Source of the DNA: DYRG01 sp041161065
GTDB taxonomy: Bacteria > Pseudomonadota > Gammaproteobacteria > Beggiatoales > Beggiatoaceae
Assembly: GCA_041161065.1 (NCBI GenBank)
Contig: JBEAVE010000004.1
Location: forward strand, 1-64,000
Length of the DNA: 64,000 nt
Reading direction: 5' to 3'
Below are positions 1 through 9,237 of the stretch, in pieces (the stretch's first letter is position 1; each line of letters opens with the position of its first letter). Position numbers and translations under genes: made by a program. The notes under the pieces were generated by a model. It saw nothing but the letters and a program-made list of their open reading frames with translations, made no database searches and had not been told where the DNA came from.

Positions 1-2
1 AG

Positions 3-95
3 AAAAAAGTGAAGAAATATTACCCTCTATTTAAATCTCTTCAACAAACCATCGATTATATTTTTAATCCATTATTTTCATTTTCATCTAGTTAA
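3..95 (+). other. Possible C-terminal end of an unidentified gene entering the window
   Basis: Frame 3 is open from the first base to a TAA at 93-95 and encodes about 30 residues (KKVKKYYPLFKSL... ending FSSS). The composition is AT-rich and I do not recognise the peptide. It could be the tail of a gene, for example a mobile-element gene, that lies mostly outside the window and ends just before the truncated amt fragment. It could equally be chance, because the other two frames are full of stops. Confidence 0.25.
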
Positions 96-115
96 TAATT
101 TAATAGGAATCCGAC

Positions 116-520
116 TATATTGGACCGGCGGGGGGATTTGTAATTGGTTTAATGGCGGGCGGGGTGTGTTTTTATGCGACCAACTTAATCAAACGCAAAC
201 TCAAAATCGACGATTCATTAGACGTATTTCCAGTGCATGGCGTGGGAGGAATTTTAGGAACATTATTAGCGGGAGTTTTTGCGTCGCCAGAATTAGGTAT
301 TTTTAGTGGATCGGGTTTCGCAAAAGACATTTCTAGCATGAGTTCACAAATGACCGTTCAAATGATTGGTGTGATTGCAACGATAGTTTATACAGCGGTT
401 TTAACGTGGGGCATTTTAAAAATGATTGAAATGTTTGTAGGACTACGAGTTTCTCAAGAAGAAGAAATGCAAGGTCTCGACATCACCCAACACGAAGAAC
501 GCGGTTACGATTATTTGTAA
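116..520 (+). pseudogene. amt: Ammonium transporter, 5'-truncated remnant
   Basis: The frame ending in TAA at 520 encodes the C-terminal part of an Amt/MEP/Rh ammonium channel. It has a GPAGGFVIGLMAG membrane segment, the FPVHGVGGILGTLLAGVF block with the conserved VHGVGG histidine motif, a last transmembrane helix and a charged cytoplasmic tail. Amt proteins are about 400-500 residues; only about 135 are present. Similarity to the family starts abruptly at about 116-122, and upstream the same frame has stops at 32, 65, 89, 101 and 104. The first ATG (152) lies inside a membrane helix. So the gene looks broken by an insertion or rearrangement rather than cut by the window edge. The fragment is convergent with pilY1 and shares a terminator hairpin with it. 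An assembly error at the junction is the alternative. Confidence 0.65.
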
Positions 521-540
521 TTGTCTTGAAAGGAACTCAA

Positions 541-575
541 AGAAAAACCTCCCCATTTTTTGGAGAGGTTTTTTA
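541..575. terminator. Bidirectional terminator between amt fragment and pilY1
   Basis: AAAACCTC (544-551) pairs with GAGGTTTT (565-572), and two further pairs follow after one mismatch. The loop is T-rich. A-tracts and T-tracts flank the stem on both sides, so it can serve the plus-strand amt remnant and the minus-strand pilY1. Confidence 0.75.
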
Positions 576-599
576 CAATTAGTGCATGATTAAATTGAA

Positions 600-3500
600 C
601 TATTCTTCAACCCAAAAGACGGTTTCTCGGGGTAAAGCCTGTCCGGGTCCAAGCGGTTCAATAGAGGGTTTTGATTTGTTTGGATCGGTTGAATCGCCGT
701 TCGCAGATGCATACACGCCCGCGCCATTTTCGGTGAAGATCACAATCGGTCCGCCAGAGATGCCGCCCCCAATGTCTTTGTCGCGGGATTCGTTGTAAAT
801 TCCGCTTTCACCCGTTTGAATGTCAATGGCGTAAGATTTGGCTTTCCCTTGATCGAAACTCGCGCTGCAAGCGTTGCTTTGGGTTTGTTGAGCGGACGGT
901 TGCGGCGGAACAAACGTGGTGTAGTACGCCACATTTGAAAAGATCAACGGCGCGGCTAAGGCTTTTTCGCCGACAAAACCTGCGGTCACGTCTTTGAGGT
1001 CTACTTTCCAGCCCAAACTCTTTTGGATTGCCGCTTTCGCGCCGTCGAGCACGGTTTGATCGGCGGTCGTATTCAACACTTCGGTGGTTGCGTCGTACAA
1101 CTTATCTTCGGTAATCGTGAAGAATTTCGTGACGGCGGGCGCGCTTCCCGTTGCAACGGTTTGATCCAAGAAAGCAGGTGTATCTTGAACGGCATTGCCA
1201 CCTTTTCCGCCATTGGTGTCGCCAACTAACCAACCCGTTTGCCGATCACGAAATGCGTACAAACGATCCTGAATGGTTTTGTTGAGGGGATTGGGGCGAT
1301 GACCGCTGCCAATAATCACCAAATCAAAATCAGGTGCATAAGGTGAATATTTTGCGCTGCTTAATTGCGCCACGTCGGGTGGATAGAAGAAGCGGCGTTT
1401 GTTGGCATCGGTGGTGGAATTGCCCACGATCGCTAGCCGTCCGCCAACTGCTGCGCCCGCGCCCGCGTCTGGAATGTCAATCCGCCACAATTGTCCGCCC
1501 GTATCGCCCACGTAAATGCGATCGGTATATCCGTCGCTGTCTGTGTCCATGATGGTCAAATCGGAGGGAAACGAGTAATTCATGCCATTCAATTTGAGGT
1601 TTGCGCTCGAGTTGGTGCTGCTCGCCCACCACAACAATTTGCCGCCATCTAACGGATCAACCATGTAAATAGCGTTGCCCATCGTTGCTTGGACTTGATA
1701 ATTCAAGGAGTTATCTTGGGTTGTGGCATCAAATCCGCCCGCGAAGAGGAGGACGGTTTTGGGCGATCCATTAAACATCACGTCGGTGATTATGGGGGTC
1801 GACCACGTTTGTCCGAGTTTTGAGAAATCGCCTTGAGAAACCGAGCTTTGTCCGCCAAAAATTGTCCACACTAAACGGGGGCGATGATTGCCATCAGCCG
1901 CTGGCGTGACATCGAGGGCGTAAATATTTCTGCCACCGCGCCGCATTCCCGTGAATAACCACACCGAATCCCCTGTTTCGATCACGCCATTTTTGTTCAA
2001 ATCTCTTGTCCATGTCACGGGTTTGCCGTCGATGCCGTACAAACGTTGCGACGCGACAGGATTGGTTTTCAGGTCTTTTTGAATGGCGAGCATATCTTTG
2101 GGGATAAACATCCATTCTTCGACACCCGTTTTGCCGTCCAGCATTCGGATCGCGCCTTCGTTGGTGTTCACGATGACTTTTGTTTTGGGGATTTTGTTGT
2201 TAGTCGCGTCTTTGCCATAAGTGAAAACGGCGGGCGTGCTGTGAAGCGGATCGCCAAATCGCCAATCTCTGACTTTCCCAGTGGTGACATCGTCGTAACC
2301 GCGCACCCAATTGATAATGTCATCTTTGGCGGCGGTGGGATTGGCATCGGCGGCAACCCCAAACATCGTGGGCGTGAGAGAATTATTGGTCGTGACGAGC
2401 GCATTGACAGGATCAGTCAGGGCGATGGCTTCATTGCCGACCGCGTTGGTGTAGATTTTACGGCTATCGGGTGCGGGTAAAACACCGCCTGCGCCCGCCA
2501 TAGTGACTTTCGCGCCGTCGGGATCGGTCAAAGTGCTCCACACGTCAAATGTGCCATCGGCGATCGCGTTATTTGCGTCGAGGATCGATTTGTTATCCCG
2601 ATCTAAAATTTGCATTTTGCAGGTGTTTAGTCTGATTTCTTCCGCCGTGCAAGGTCGGCAATTTGGGTTGGTTTTGTCGGTGCACATATTGTAGCGTTTG
2701 ACATTGCCTTCCCACGACACTTTATTGCTCGGTCTGAAGAACGTGAAATAAATTTCGTTGTTGTGATACAAGCGGTTAAACATATTCACTGACACAGCGG
2801 GCGAGGTGAACGTGGCACTATCGGTCATCGCGGTGGCGATAATCGTGCGAAACGCCAACAACAAATCTTCGGCGGTGTCTGCGCGGTAATAGCTCCCTTT
2901 TCCTGCTTTAGCGATGGCTTTAAGGTATTTTTCGCCCAATGAATTGTCTTCGCTGCCCGTGTTGCTGCCCAATTTGAGCCCAATCGTGTGCGTACGAATA
3001 ATCGAACCTGACAAACCTGTTTTGTTGTCGGTGGTGGCGAGAAATGCTGCCAATTCAGGTCCACATTCTTGATTTTGCCCATATTCCTGAGAATTTGCTG
3101 CTGTGCCGTAATATTTAACGGGGGGTTTTTCGCAGGTTAAGCTGATGCCTTGCGCGCCGCCTTGTCCCTTGATTGCACCCGCGACGGTGTTTTTGGTGGG
3201 CGCACCGTCCGACAGCAAAATGATGTGATTGGTTTGGCAACCTGCCGTGATCGGGCTGTTATAAACCGCTTTGAAGCCGCCTTGAATTTTTTCGCCTTTG
3301 CAACCTTCCGAGAAGGGATAGTCTGGCAAATCGGGCGAACAAGTGGCTTCGTCGATGCCTTCAATCGGACCATTATGAGAGAGTTTGTGGCTGACGCGAT
3401 AGAAGCGTTTATTTCGGCGATCGTTTGCTGCGCCGGACACTTCGGCAGATCGATAATACAAAGCCCCTTCGTACAGCGCGTCGACAATCGGTGTGTAAGC

Positions 3501-6500
3501 CGCTTCGTCCGCCACCAATCCGTTCACTGCTTGCTCCATCAATTGGATTTCACTCTTGATGTGCGTGCGAACCGTTTGCGTGAAACCGCCTTCGCCCAAC
3601 AATCCATCAACCGTGATTTCTAACACCGGCGCAATCGTGGGAGATTGGTCAAATGATGCGGCTTTTCTCAAACTATTTTCGTCGCTGGAAGTAATGAAAA
3701 ACGCCATATTTCCGTACATTTCCCAGTTTGCATTGTTCACGATTTCTTGCACGACGGTTTTCAAACTAGGTGTTTTGTAACGTTTATTGACTTCCCAAGG
3801 TGACGCGGCGGGCAAATCCCATGAAACTTCGGCAGTTGTCGAGGTTCTGCTACTAAAATTCGCCACCGCTTCTTCAAAAGGTTTGGCTGTGCCCAATTCG
3901 CCTTTCACTTTCAACGATGCTTGGGCATTCAACGCCGACGTGGTGGTTGTCGTATTTTCACCCGATGCGATGGTATTGACCCCCGTGAAAACGAGTTTCG
4001 CATCTAGAATTGTCGCGCCCTTTTTAATGGGAATATCTTGAAAACGCACGCCCACTATCCGTTTTGTTAAGGTGCTGCTGCTTGCTTTTTTGGTGTTCAC
4101 CATATTCAACGTTTTGTCGTCGACCGCGCCCATTAAAAACACGTTGTTGTCGTTGGAAACGTTATCGCGAACCACTGTTTGAACGCCGTCATCTTTGGCA
4201 TCTTTAACGGCGGTCGAAAAGACTTGTTTGACGCAAGTATTGGTGGGAACGGTGCTGGGATTAAACTCAACGTGCAAAACCGGCGCGCGGGCGGGATCAT
4301 TATCGTAGGACAACACATTTCTAACCGACGAATCATCGGTGCTAGAAATCACAAACCCCATCGCGCTGCCGCCGCACCAATCAGAACGATTGACGACTTC
4401 TTGCACCATATCTTTCAAATCGGGTGTGCGATAAGTTGTGCCGTAAGACCATGCGGTCATAGGATTATTGGCACTGCTGGCGTTCCAACTCACGCTTGCG
4501 GAAGTGGTTGAACGGCTTGAAATATTGCGAGCGGTTGTTTCGAAAGGTTGGGCATCACCGACTTGTGCTTTAACAACCAAGTTTGCGGCATTGCTTGCAG
4601 CTAAACCGCTGGTGAACTTCAAATAAGCGCGGGAAACGGTTGTTCCTCGAGGAATATTCACCCCTTGAAACCGCAAACCCACTTTTTGCGTGGCGGTTTT
4701 AATTTCTTGACCATAAAGCACTTTTAGTTTGGCTGCTCTCGTTGGACCATTTGAGCCATCGGAATAGTCGTAAATTCGTCTCGAACCGACACGGTTGGCA
4801 ATTTCAGGGGCTGTAATACTGGTGACATCTTTGCTGACTGCCGCGCCTGCCTCAACGGTTGGTTTGAACAGGAACACGATGGCGTTGCTCGTCCGATCCC
4901 ACGTCGCTTTGGCAACTGCTGCTTCGATGAGTGTGGAGAGGTTGGGTGTTGAAAAGGTTTCTCCCAATGCTTTGAGAGGCACATCATTCCATGTAACTTT
5001 GGGAGCAGAAGCCGATGGCAAACGATTTGTGATGTTGCTATTAACGATTCCCGATAACCCCCATTTGTCGACGTTGAACGCGCCCCCAACAAACTCTGTG
5101 GGATTAACCTCGTCTTGCATAAAAATATTCAAATTTAGCGGAAAGCTGGTGCTTGACAAAACACCATCACTATCAGGCAACTGCAGTGAAGTGAAGGTCA
5201 CATCGGCTTTGATAATTTTTGAATTTTGTGGAATATCCAAATTTGTAAAGCGCATTCCAACTAATGATTGTCCCAGTGCTTTATATTTGCTGCCCGTGCT
5301 ATCAAACACGCACATTCCCTCGCCCAAGGTCAGTTTTGAACTAGCCGAGTACTTGAGAACGCCCTTGTTGTTGGTGCTTTGGTCGGTATCGATCACGACC
5401 GCATTTTTGCTCGCCATGTAATCGGCGGTGGGAAAACCCACGCGGTACAAACTATTGCCTAAAAATTCGTAGCCGTCGTTTTTGCTGTCAGAAATGCGTT
5501 GTTCGAAGGAATTGAGGCTTCGAGCGGCGGTGGCGGCGATGCCGGTTTTGCCTGCGTAGGCGGGATCGGTTGTGTAGACCACTTTCAAAACTGGTGCTTT
5601 CGACGTAGATTCACCAAAACTATAGAAACGGCGATTAGCGTCTGATTTGTTTTGGGTTGCTGTAGAACTATAGGCGGGGTTTCTCGTGAGACGGAACATC
5701 ACGCCATTGGGATCACCCCAGTTTCTTCCAGCATTTGTAATAATTTCTTGAATCATCGGGCTTAAATCGGGAGTTTGATAAACTTGTTCGCCAATCCACA
5801 CATCAACGTTGTCCCAATCGACACTCGCGGTGGTTAAGGGTGCGTACACGCCTTTATTTCCACCGGTTGTGGCAAGGTTGGACAAAAGAGAATTGGTTTC
5901 TGTGAAAGAAGGGGCATCGGCGATTTTGGCGGCTTCAATTTTGATATTGACAGGCTTCATGCTGCAATTACAAGAGGAGTCGTAAGCTGTGAATTCGAGC
6001 CACGAGGCGACGATGGTTGCGTCCTGTGGAATACCCAAATTCGCAAAGCGCAACCCAACAATTTGTTCGCCGCGACGGGTGCTCGAACCCAACCCGATCG
6101 TTTTATCGGTTGTGGTGTACATCGTTCCCGCATTGTTTCCACTTTCGTTACCCGCTTTGTCACCCAAGACTTCTTTCCCATCGTCGGCATCTGCTGCAAT
6201 TTTTGCCGTGACAGTTTTCGTGGTCTCTGCAAACATAATTTCCGTACCAATGCGGCGGGTCATTTCGATGTTTTTGTCATCTAAAATAACGGGTTCGTCG
6301 GCGAGCCCTTCTTCTGCGTCGTCGGTGCTGTCTTTAATGGGGACATCATAGGTGATGACATCGGGGTTCACGGCTTCGTCGACGTATCGAACGGGATATA
6401 GAATGGGGTTATTTCCGCCCGCGCCGGTTTGGAAGGTGAAGCGTTCTAAGCCGATATTCAGGTTGTGCGCTTCGTCGAGAATTCGGTACAGCGCGTCTTT

Positions 6501-6746
6501 GAGGACATAAATCCGCGTGCCTTTGATTTCGGCGTTATTTTTGAGCGGATCGTAGCCGATAACCATATCTTTGGTGTTCATCGAGCCCGAATTATCGAGA
6601 ATGAACAATAAATTGGGTCGAGTGGTGCTGTCGGAAATCGGGACAGATTGGGCGTACAGCTCGGTGTCATCGGCAAAATTGGGCAGCGAAAAGCCCGACA
6701 AGCCAACCAACAACAGGCTGGTGAGAAAAGTATGTAGCGTTTTCAT
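600..6746 (-). CDS. pilY1: PilY1-like type IV pilus tip adhesin with split VWA domain
   Basis: This 2048-residue exported protein is probably the calcium-dependent tip adhesin and biogenesis factor of type IV pili. Residues 1-25 form a signal peptide ending in ADD. A von Willebrand A MIDAS (DNSGS at 51-55) follows, but the rest of that domain (HIILLSDGAPTK) only appears near residue 1155. Between them lie four repeats of a roughly 150-190 residue module (about 227-393, 493-679, 686-830, 896-1048). Each has a VG(L/M/V)RF..(L/V)(G/D/N)IP start, a V.W(D/N) strand, a TP(D/N/S)L...(V/I)QE helix and an AP(V/K)L.V end. The C-terminal third is the PilC/PilY1 beta-propeller (TNEGAIRMLDG, TGMRRGGRNIYALDV) with an EF-like calcium loop DTDSDGYTD. 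PilY1 proteins are usually about 1000-1300 residues, so the excess is largely the inserted modules. ATG at 6746 follows GGGGAG. pilX lies immediately upstream. Confidence 0.9.
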   Translation of the reverse strand: MKTLHTFLTSLLLVGLSGFSLPNFADDTELYAQSVPISDSTTRPNLLFILDNSGSMNTKDMVIGYDPLKNNAEIKGTRIYVLKDALYRILDEAHNLNIGLERFTFQTGAGGNNPILYPVRYVDEAVNPDVITYDVPIKDSTDDAEEGLADEPVILDDKNIEMTRRIGTEIMFAETTKTVTAKIAADADDGKEVLGDKAGNESGNNAGTMYTTTDKTIGLGSSTRRGEQIVGLRFANLGIPQDATIVASWLEFTAYDSSCNCSMKPVNIKIEAAKIADAPSFTETNSLLSNLATTGGNKGVYAPLTTASVDWDNVDVWIGEQVYQTPDLSPMIQEIITNAGRNWGDPNGVMFRLTRNPAYSSTATQNKSDANRRFYSFGESTSKAPVLKVVYTTDPAYAGKTGIAATAARSLNSFEQRISDSKNDGYEFLGNSLYRVGFPTADYMASKNAVVIDTDQSTNNKGVLKYSASSKLTLGEGMCVFDSTGSKYKALGQSLVGMRFTNLDIPQNSKIIKADVTFTSLQLPDSDGVLSSTSFPLNLNIFMQDEVNPTEFVGGAFNVDKWGLSGIVNSNITNRLPSASAPKVTWNDVPLKALGETFSTPNLSTLIEAAVAKATWDRTSNAIVFLFKPTVEAGAAVSKDVTSITAPEIANRVGSRRIYDYSDGSNGPTRAAKLKVLYGQEIKTATQKVGLRFQGVNIPRGTTVSRAYLKFTSGLAASNAANLVVKAQVGDAQPFETTARNISSRSTTSASVSWNASSANNPMTAWSYGTTYRTPDLKDMVQEVVNRSDWCGGSAMGFVISSTDDSSVRNVLSYDNDPARAPVLHVEFNPSTVPTNTCVKQVFSTAVKDAKDDGVQTVVRDNVSNDNNVFLMGAVDDKTLNMVNTKKASSSTLTKRIVGVRFQDIPIKKGATILDAKLVFTGVNTIASGENTTTTTSALNAQASLKVKGELGTAKPFEEAVANFSSRTSTTAEVSWDLPAASPWEVNKRYKTPSLKTVVQEIVNNANWEMYGNMAFFITSSDENSLRKAASFDQSPTIAPVLEITVDGLLGEGGFTQTVRTHIKSEIQLMEQAVNGLVADEAAYTPIVDALYEGALYYRSAEVSGAANDRRNKRFYRVSHKLSHNGPIEGIDEATCSPDLPDYPFSEGCKGEKIQGGFKAVYNSPITAGCQTNHIILLSDGAPTKNTVAGAIKGQGGAQGISLTCEKPPVKYYGTAANSQEYGQNQECGPELAAFLATTDNKTGLSGSIIRTHTIGLKLGSNTGSEDNSLGEKYLKAIAKAGKGSYYRADTAEDLLLAFRTIIATAMTDSATFTSPAVSVNMFNRLYHNNEIYFTFFRPSNKVSWEGNVKRYNMCTDKTNPNCRPCTAEEIRLNTCKMQILDRDNKSILDANNAIADGTFDVWSTLTDPDGAKVTMAGAGGVLPAPDSRKIYTNAVGNEAIALTDPVNALVTTNNSLTPTMFGVAADANPTAAKDDIINWVRGYDDVTTGKVRDWRFGDPLHSTPAVFTYGKDATNNKIPKTKVIVNTNEGAIRMLDGKTGVEEWMFIPKDMLAIQKDLKTNPVASQRLYGIDGKPVTWTRDLNKNGVIETGDSVWLFTGMRRGGRNIYALDVTPAADGNHRPRLVWTIFGGQSSVSQGDFSKLGQTWSTPIITDVMFNGSPKTVLLFAGGFDATTQDNSLNYQVQATMGNAIYMVDPLDGGKLLWWASSTNSSANLKLNGMNYSFPSDLTIMDTDSDGYTDRIYVGDTGGQLWRIDIPDAGAGAAVGGRLAIVGNSTTDANKRRFFYPPDVAQLSSAKYSPYAPDFDLVIIGSGHRPNPLNKTIQDRLYAFRDRQTGWLVGDTNGGKGGNAVQDTPAFLDQTVATGSAPAVTKFFTITEDKLYDATTEVLNTTADQTVLDGAKAAIQKSLGWKVDLKDVTAGFVGEKALAAPLIFSNVAYYTTFVPPQPSAQQTQSNACSASFDQGKAKSYAIDIQTGESGIYNESRDKDIGGGISGGPIVIFTENGAGVYASANGDSTDPNKSKPSIEPLGPGQALPRETVFWVEE

Positions 6747-6803
6747 GATGACTCCCCTAAACGCATAGAAAATAAAAGGTGGAAAATCTTGAATTCAATA
6801 AAA

Positions 6804-7310
6804 TTATTGGCTGGCTTTGGCTTTTTTCTGGCGAACGCCGCTGCGTAAATGGGTTTGCACTCGTCCGCTGGCGGTATCGCTACACCCATTGTCGACGGCG
6901 GCTGTGCCTAACGCGCTGATTTCAAAGTAAGCTATCTCGATGCGTGTGCCATCGCCTGATCCGCGCGCGGGTGGAAAAGACCCTTTGCCTTCGGCGCGCA
7001 CATTTGAAACACACGCGGTCAAGTTATTCCCTCGCCCAACCGAAAAGGCATCGCCCGGCACCGAACCGCCGCTGGTTAATGTGCCCTGTTTCGTGTCGTC
7101 GTTCAGCATACCCCCTAACTGTGTCAAACCTGCTTCGGTGATTTGGAGGGCGTAGTTTTTTTCGACGTAATTGGCAGCGAGCTTGGTTTCGATCATTGTT
7201 CCGTTCATTGCCGTGACTCCCAATAAACTTAAAATAATCAGAAAAATCAACGACATAAGCAAAACCGCACCCCGTTGTGCGATAAATCGAGCTGTGGTTA
7301 AGTGTTTCAT
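6804..7310 (-). CDS. pilX: PilX-like type IV pilus minor pilin/assembly protein
   Basis: This is a small membrane-anchored pilus assembly protein of the PilX N-terminal family, thought to prime pilus assembly together with PilY1. The start is taken at 7310 (MKHLTT) because GGGAG lies 7-8 bases upstream; an in-frame ATG at 7352 has no comparable site. From 7310 the protein has 168 residues. A short basic leader ending RG is followed by the hydrophobic helix AVLLMSLIFLIILSLLGVTAM, as in class III-like leaders of this family. Two Cys in the C-terminal half could form a disulfide. It lies 57 bases upstream of pilY1 and is probably co-transcribed with it. The usual fimT, pilV and pilW partners are not upstream, where the divergent yqgE begins. 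Confidence 0.85.
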   Translation of the reverse strand: MKHLTTARFIAQRGAVLLMSLIFLIILSLLGVTAMNGTMIETKLAANYVEKNYALQITEAGLTQLGGMLNDDTKQGTLTSGGSVPGDAFSVGRGNNLTACVSNVRAEGKGSFPPARGSGDGTRIEIAYFEISALGTAAVDNGCSDTASGRVQTHLRSGVRQKKAKASQ

Positions 7311-7510
7311 ACGACGCTCCCGCTGTTGGTTGTTCCAATCCATTTTGACCACCTATACTATAACCCAAACCTAAACACTTGTGGTTGCCGATTGTCTTTC
7401 ATGTTGTACCGTTTGTCTGAAGCGCGCGGACTTGCTTGTGTTTGGCGTGCCCTTTTTGTAAGATAGCCGCTCAAATTGGGCTTTTTCAAGGGTTTTAGAG
7501 GATTTTCACC

Positions 7511-8092
7511 GTGCATAAAAAACGCCAGCGAATTGTGGATACGGATTTAACCGATCATTTCTTGATCGCTATGCCAACGCTCGACGATCCGCAATTTTTG
7601 CAAACGGTCACTTATTTATGCGCGTACAATCGCGAGGGCGCGATGGGCATCGTGATTAATCGTCCGCTGGATTTGCAACTGGGCGATATTCTTTCTCACA
7701 TGGAAATTGAGGTTTCTCACGCCCCCGCGCAACGCCTCCCTGTTTTTCAAGGCGGTCCCGTTCAGCCCGAACGCGGCTTCGTCATTCACCGCCCGCACGG
7801 CAATTGGGACGCGATGCTCAAAGTTACGCCCGATATTGCCATCACAACGTCGCGGGATATTTTGGTCGCCATCGCCAACGGCACAGGTCCGCAGCAAATG
7901 TTGATCGCGCTCGGATATGCGGGTTGGACGGCGGGACAGCTCGAACGCGAAATGGCGGCGAATGCGTGGTTAAGTATTCCTGCAGATGACGCGGTTATTT
8001 TCGATGTGCCGACCCCCAATCGCTGGCACGCTGCCGCCGCGCGTTTGGGCATCGACATCAACTTACTTTCCCCCCACGCAGGACACGCCTAA
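7511..8092 (+). CDS. yqgE: YqgE/AlgH family protein (UPF0301)
   Basis: This 193-residue cytosolic protein matches the YqgE/AlgH family in length and motifs: FLIAMPTLDDPQF near the start, GAMGIVINRP, FQGGPVQPERGFVIH, and the GYAGWTAGQLE block. The molecular function of the family is not established; AlgH was originally linked to alginate regulation in Pseudomonas. GTG at 7511 is the start; AGAGG lies upstream at 7497-7501. The next gene, ruvX, starts directly after its stop codon, and the yqgE-ruvX pairing is conserved in gammaproteobacteria. Base composition here is visibly more GC-rich than in the following fab region. Confidence 0.93.
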   Translation: MHKKRQRIVDTDLTDHFLIAMPTLDDPQFLQTVTYLCAYNREGAMGIVINRPLDLQLGDILSHMEIEVSHAPAQRLPVFQGGPVQPERGFVIHRPHGNWDAMLKVTPDIAITTSRDILVAIANGTGPQQMLIALGYAGWTAGQLEREMAANAWLSIPADDAVIFDVPTPNRWHAAAARLGIDINLLSPHAGHA

Positions 8093-8494
8093 ATGTTTTT
8101 TTTGGGATTTGATTACGGGACAAAACGCATCGGCATCGCGGTCGGACAGCGTTTGACAGGCACGGCAACGCCTTTGATTGCCCTCAAAACTCGCAAGAAA
8201 AAACCCGACTGGGACGCGATCTCGACCGTTATCAACACGTGGAAGCCCGCCGCGTTAGTGGTCGGATTGCCGCTGTTAGCCGACGGCAGTGACAGCCAAA
8301 GCACCCTCAACGCCCGCCATTTCATGCACCAACTTCAACAACGTTTTGGATTGCCCGTTCACGGCATGGACGAAACCCTTTCTTCATACGCCGCGCAGGA
8401 GTTTTCGCCCGATCCCGACGACCCGCTCGATGCCATCGCCGCGCAACTCATTTTAGAAAGCTGGTTTTCTTCAACGCCCGCCATTTCAACTTAA
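8093..8494 (+). CDS. ruvX: RuvX/YqgF putative Holliday junction resolvase / pre-16S rRNA nuclease
   Basis: The 133-residue RNase H-fold protein carries the family's N-terminal GFDYGTKRIGIAVG motif with its first catalytic Asp, then GLPLLADGS and MDETLSSYAAQE with the acidic active-site residues, and a final acidic site in DPDDPLDAIAA. YqgF/RuvX is implicated in 16S rRNA 5'-end maturation and annotated as a resolvase-like nuclease. The ATG abuts the yqgE TAA with no gap, so translation is probably coupled. It converges with fabG, whose stop is only 13 bases away, with no hairpin between them. Confidence 0.93.
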   Translation: MFFLGFDYGTKRIGIAVGQRLTGTATPLIALKTRKKKPDWDAISTVINTWKPAALVVGLPLLADGSDSQSTLNARHFMHQLQQRFGLPVHGMDETLSSYAAQEFSPDPDDPLDAIAAQLILESWFSSTPAIST

Positions 8495-8507
8495 AATACC
8501 TTTCAAA

Positions 8508-9236
8508 TCACAAATACATACCACCATTTATATGCAAAGTTGTGCCCGTTATATATGAAGCAGCGGGCGATGCCAGAAATAAAACAGCGTTTGCAATTTC
8601 TTCAGGCGTTCCCGCTCGCGCCAAAGGAATTTTGCTCAATAATCCTTTACGATAGTCTTCAGGCAACGATTGCGTCATATCGGTTTCAATAAAACCCGGT
8701 GCAATCGCATTTACAGTAATGTTTCTCGCCCCCAATTCTAATGCTAAGGTCTTCGTAAATCCAACCAAACCGGCTTTAGTTGTTACATAATTTGCTTGCC
8801 CCGCATTTCCACCAAAACCCACCACCGATGCAATATTAATAATTCGCCCTTGTTTGGCTTTCATCATCGGACGAATGCAGGCTTTTGTTAAACGAAAAAC
8901 CGCATTCAAATTGGTTTCAATGACCTCTAACCATTCTTCATCTTTCATTCGCATAAACAAATTATCACGAGTAATCGCTGCATTATTCACTAAAATGGTT
9001 GGCATGGTGTTTTTTAGCGTTTCTAACAGCGCATTTAAGGATTCAGAATCAGTGGCTTGATAAATTAACCCCCGATCTTCTCCTAAAAAACTTGCAATAC
9101 TTTGCGCGCCTTTGTCTGACGTGGCAGTTCCAAAGACAGTTGCACCACTATTTTTTAAGGTTAAAGCAATGGCTTTTCCAATCCCACGACTTGCCCCCGT
9201 AACTAACGCAATTTCTCCCTTCAAAGATAGTTCCAT
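8508..9236 (-). CDS. fabG: 3-oxoacyl-[acyl-carrier-protein] reductase
   Basis: FabG reduces 3-oxoacyl-ACP with NADPH in fatty acid elongation. The 242-residue short-chain dehydrogenase has the TGASRGIGKA cofactor loop near residue 14, NNAAITRD, the catalytic Ser in IASVVGF, the Tyr-Lys pair in YVTTKAG, and the PGFIETDMT loop, all diagnostic of FabG. The family is normally about 244 residues. ATG lies one base after the fabD stop, with TTAGGAGC inside the end of fabD as the ribosome site. The usual downstream acpP and fabF are absent, because the gene converges with ruvX. Confidence 0.95.
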   Translation of the reverse strand: MELSLKGEIALVTGASRGIGKAIALTLKNSGATVFGTATSDKGAQSIASFLGEDRGLIYQATDSESLNALLETLKNTMPTILVNNAAITRDNLFMRMKDEEWLEVIETNLNAVFRLTKACIRPMMKAKQGRIINIASVVGFGGNAGQANYVTTKAGLVGFTKTLALELGARNITVNAIAPGFIETDMTQSLPEDYRKGLLSKIPLARAGTPEEIANAVLFLASPAASYITGTTLHINGGMYL

Positions 9237-9237
9237 A

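Noticed and set aside
4795..5421. 208-residue plus-strand ORF antisense to pilY1, the longest of many such ORFs
   Set aside because: It lies wholly inside a well-supported coding gene in another frame, has no ribosome site or recognisable motif, and is explained by the composition of pilY1.
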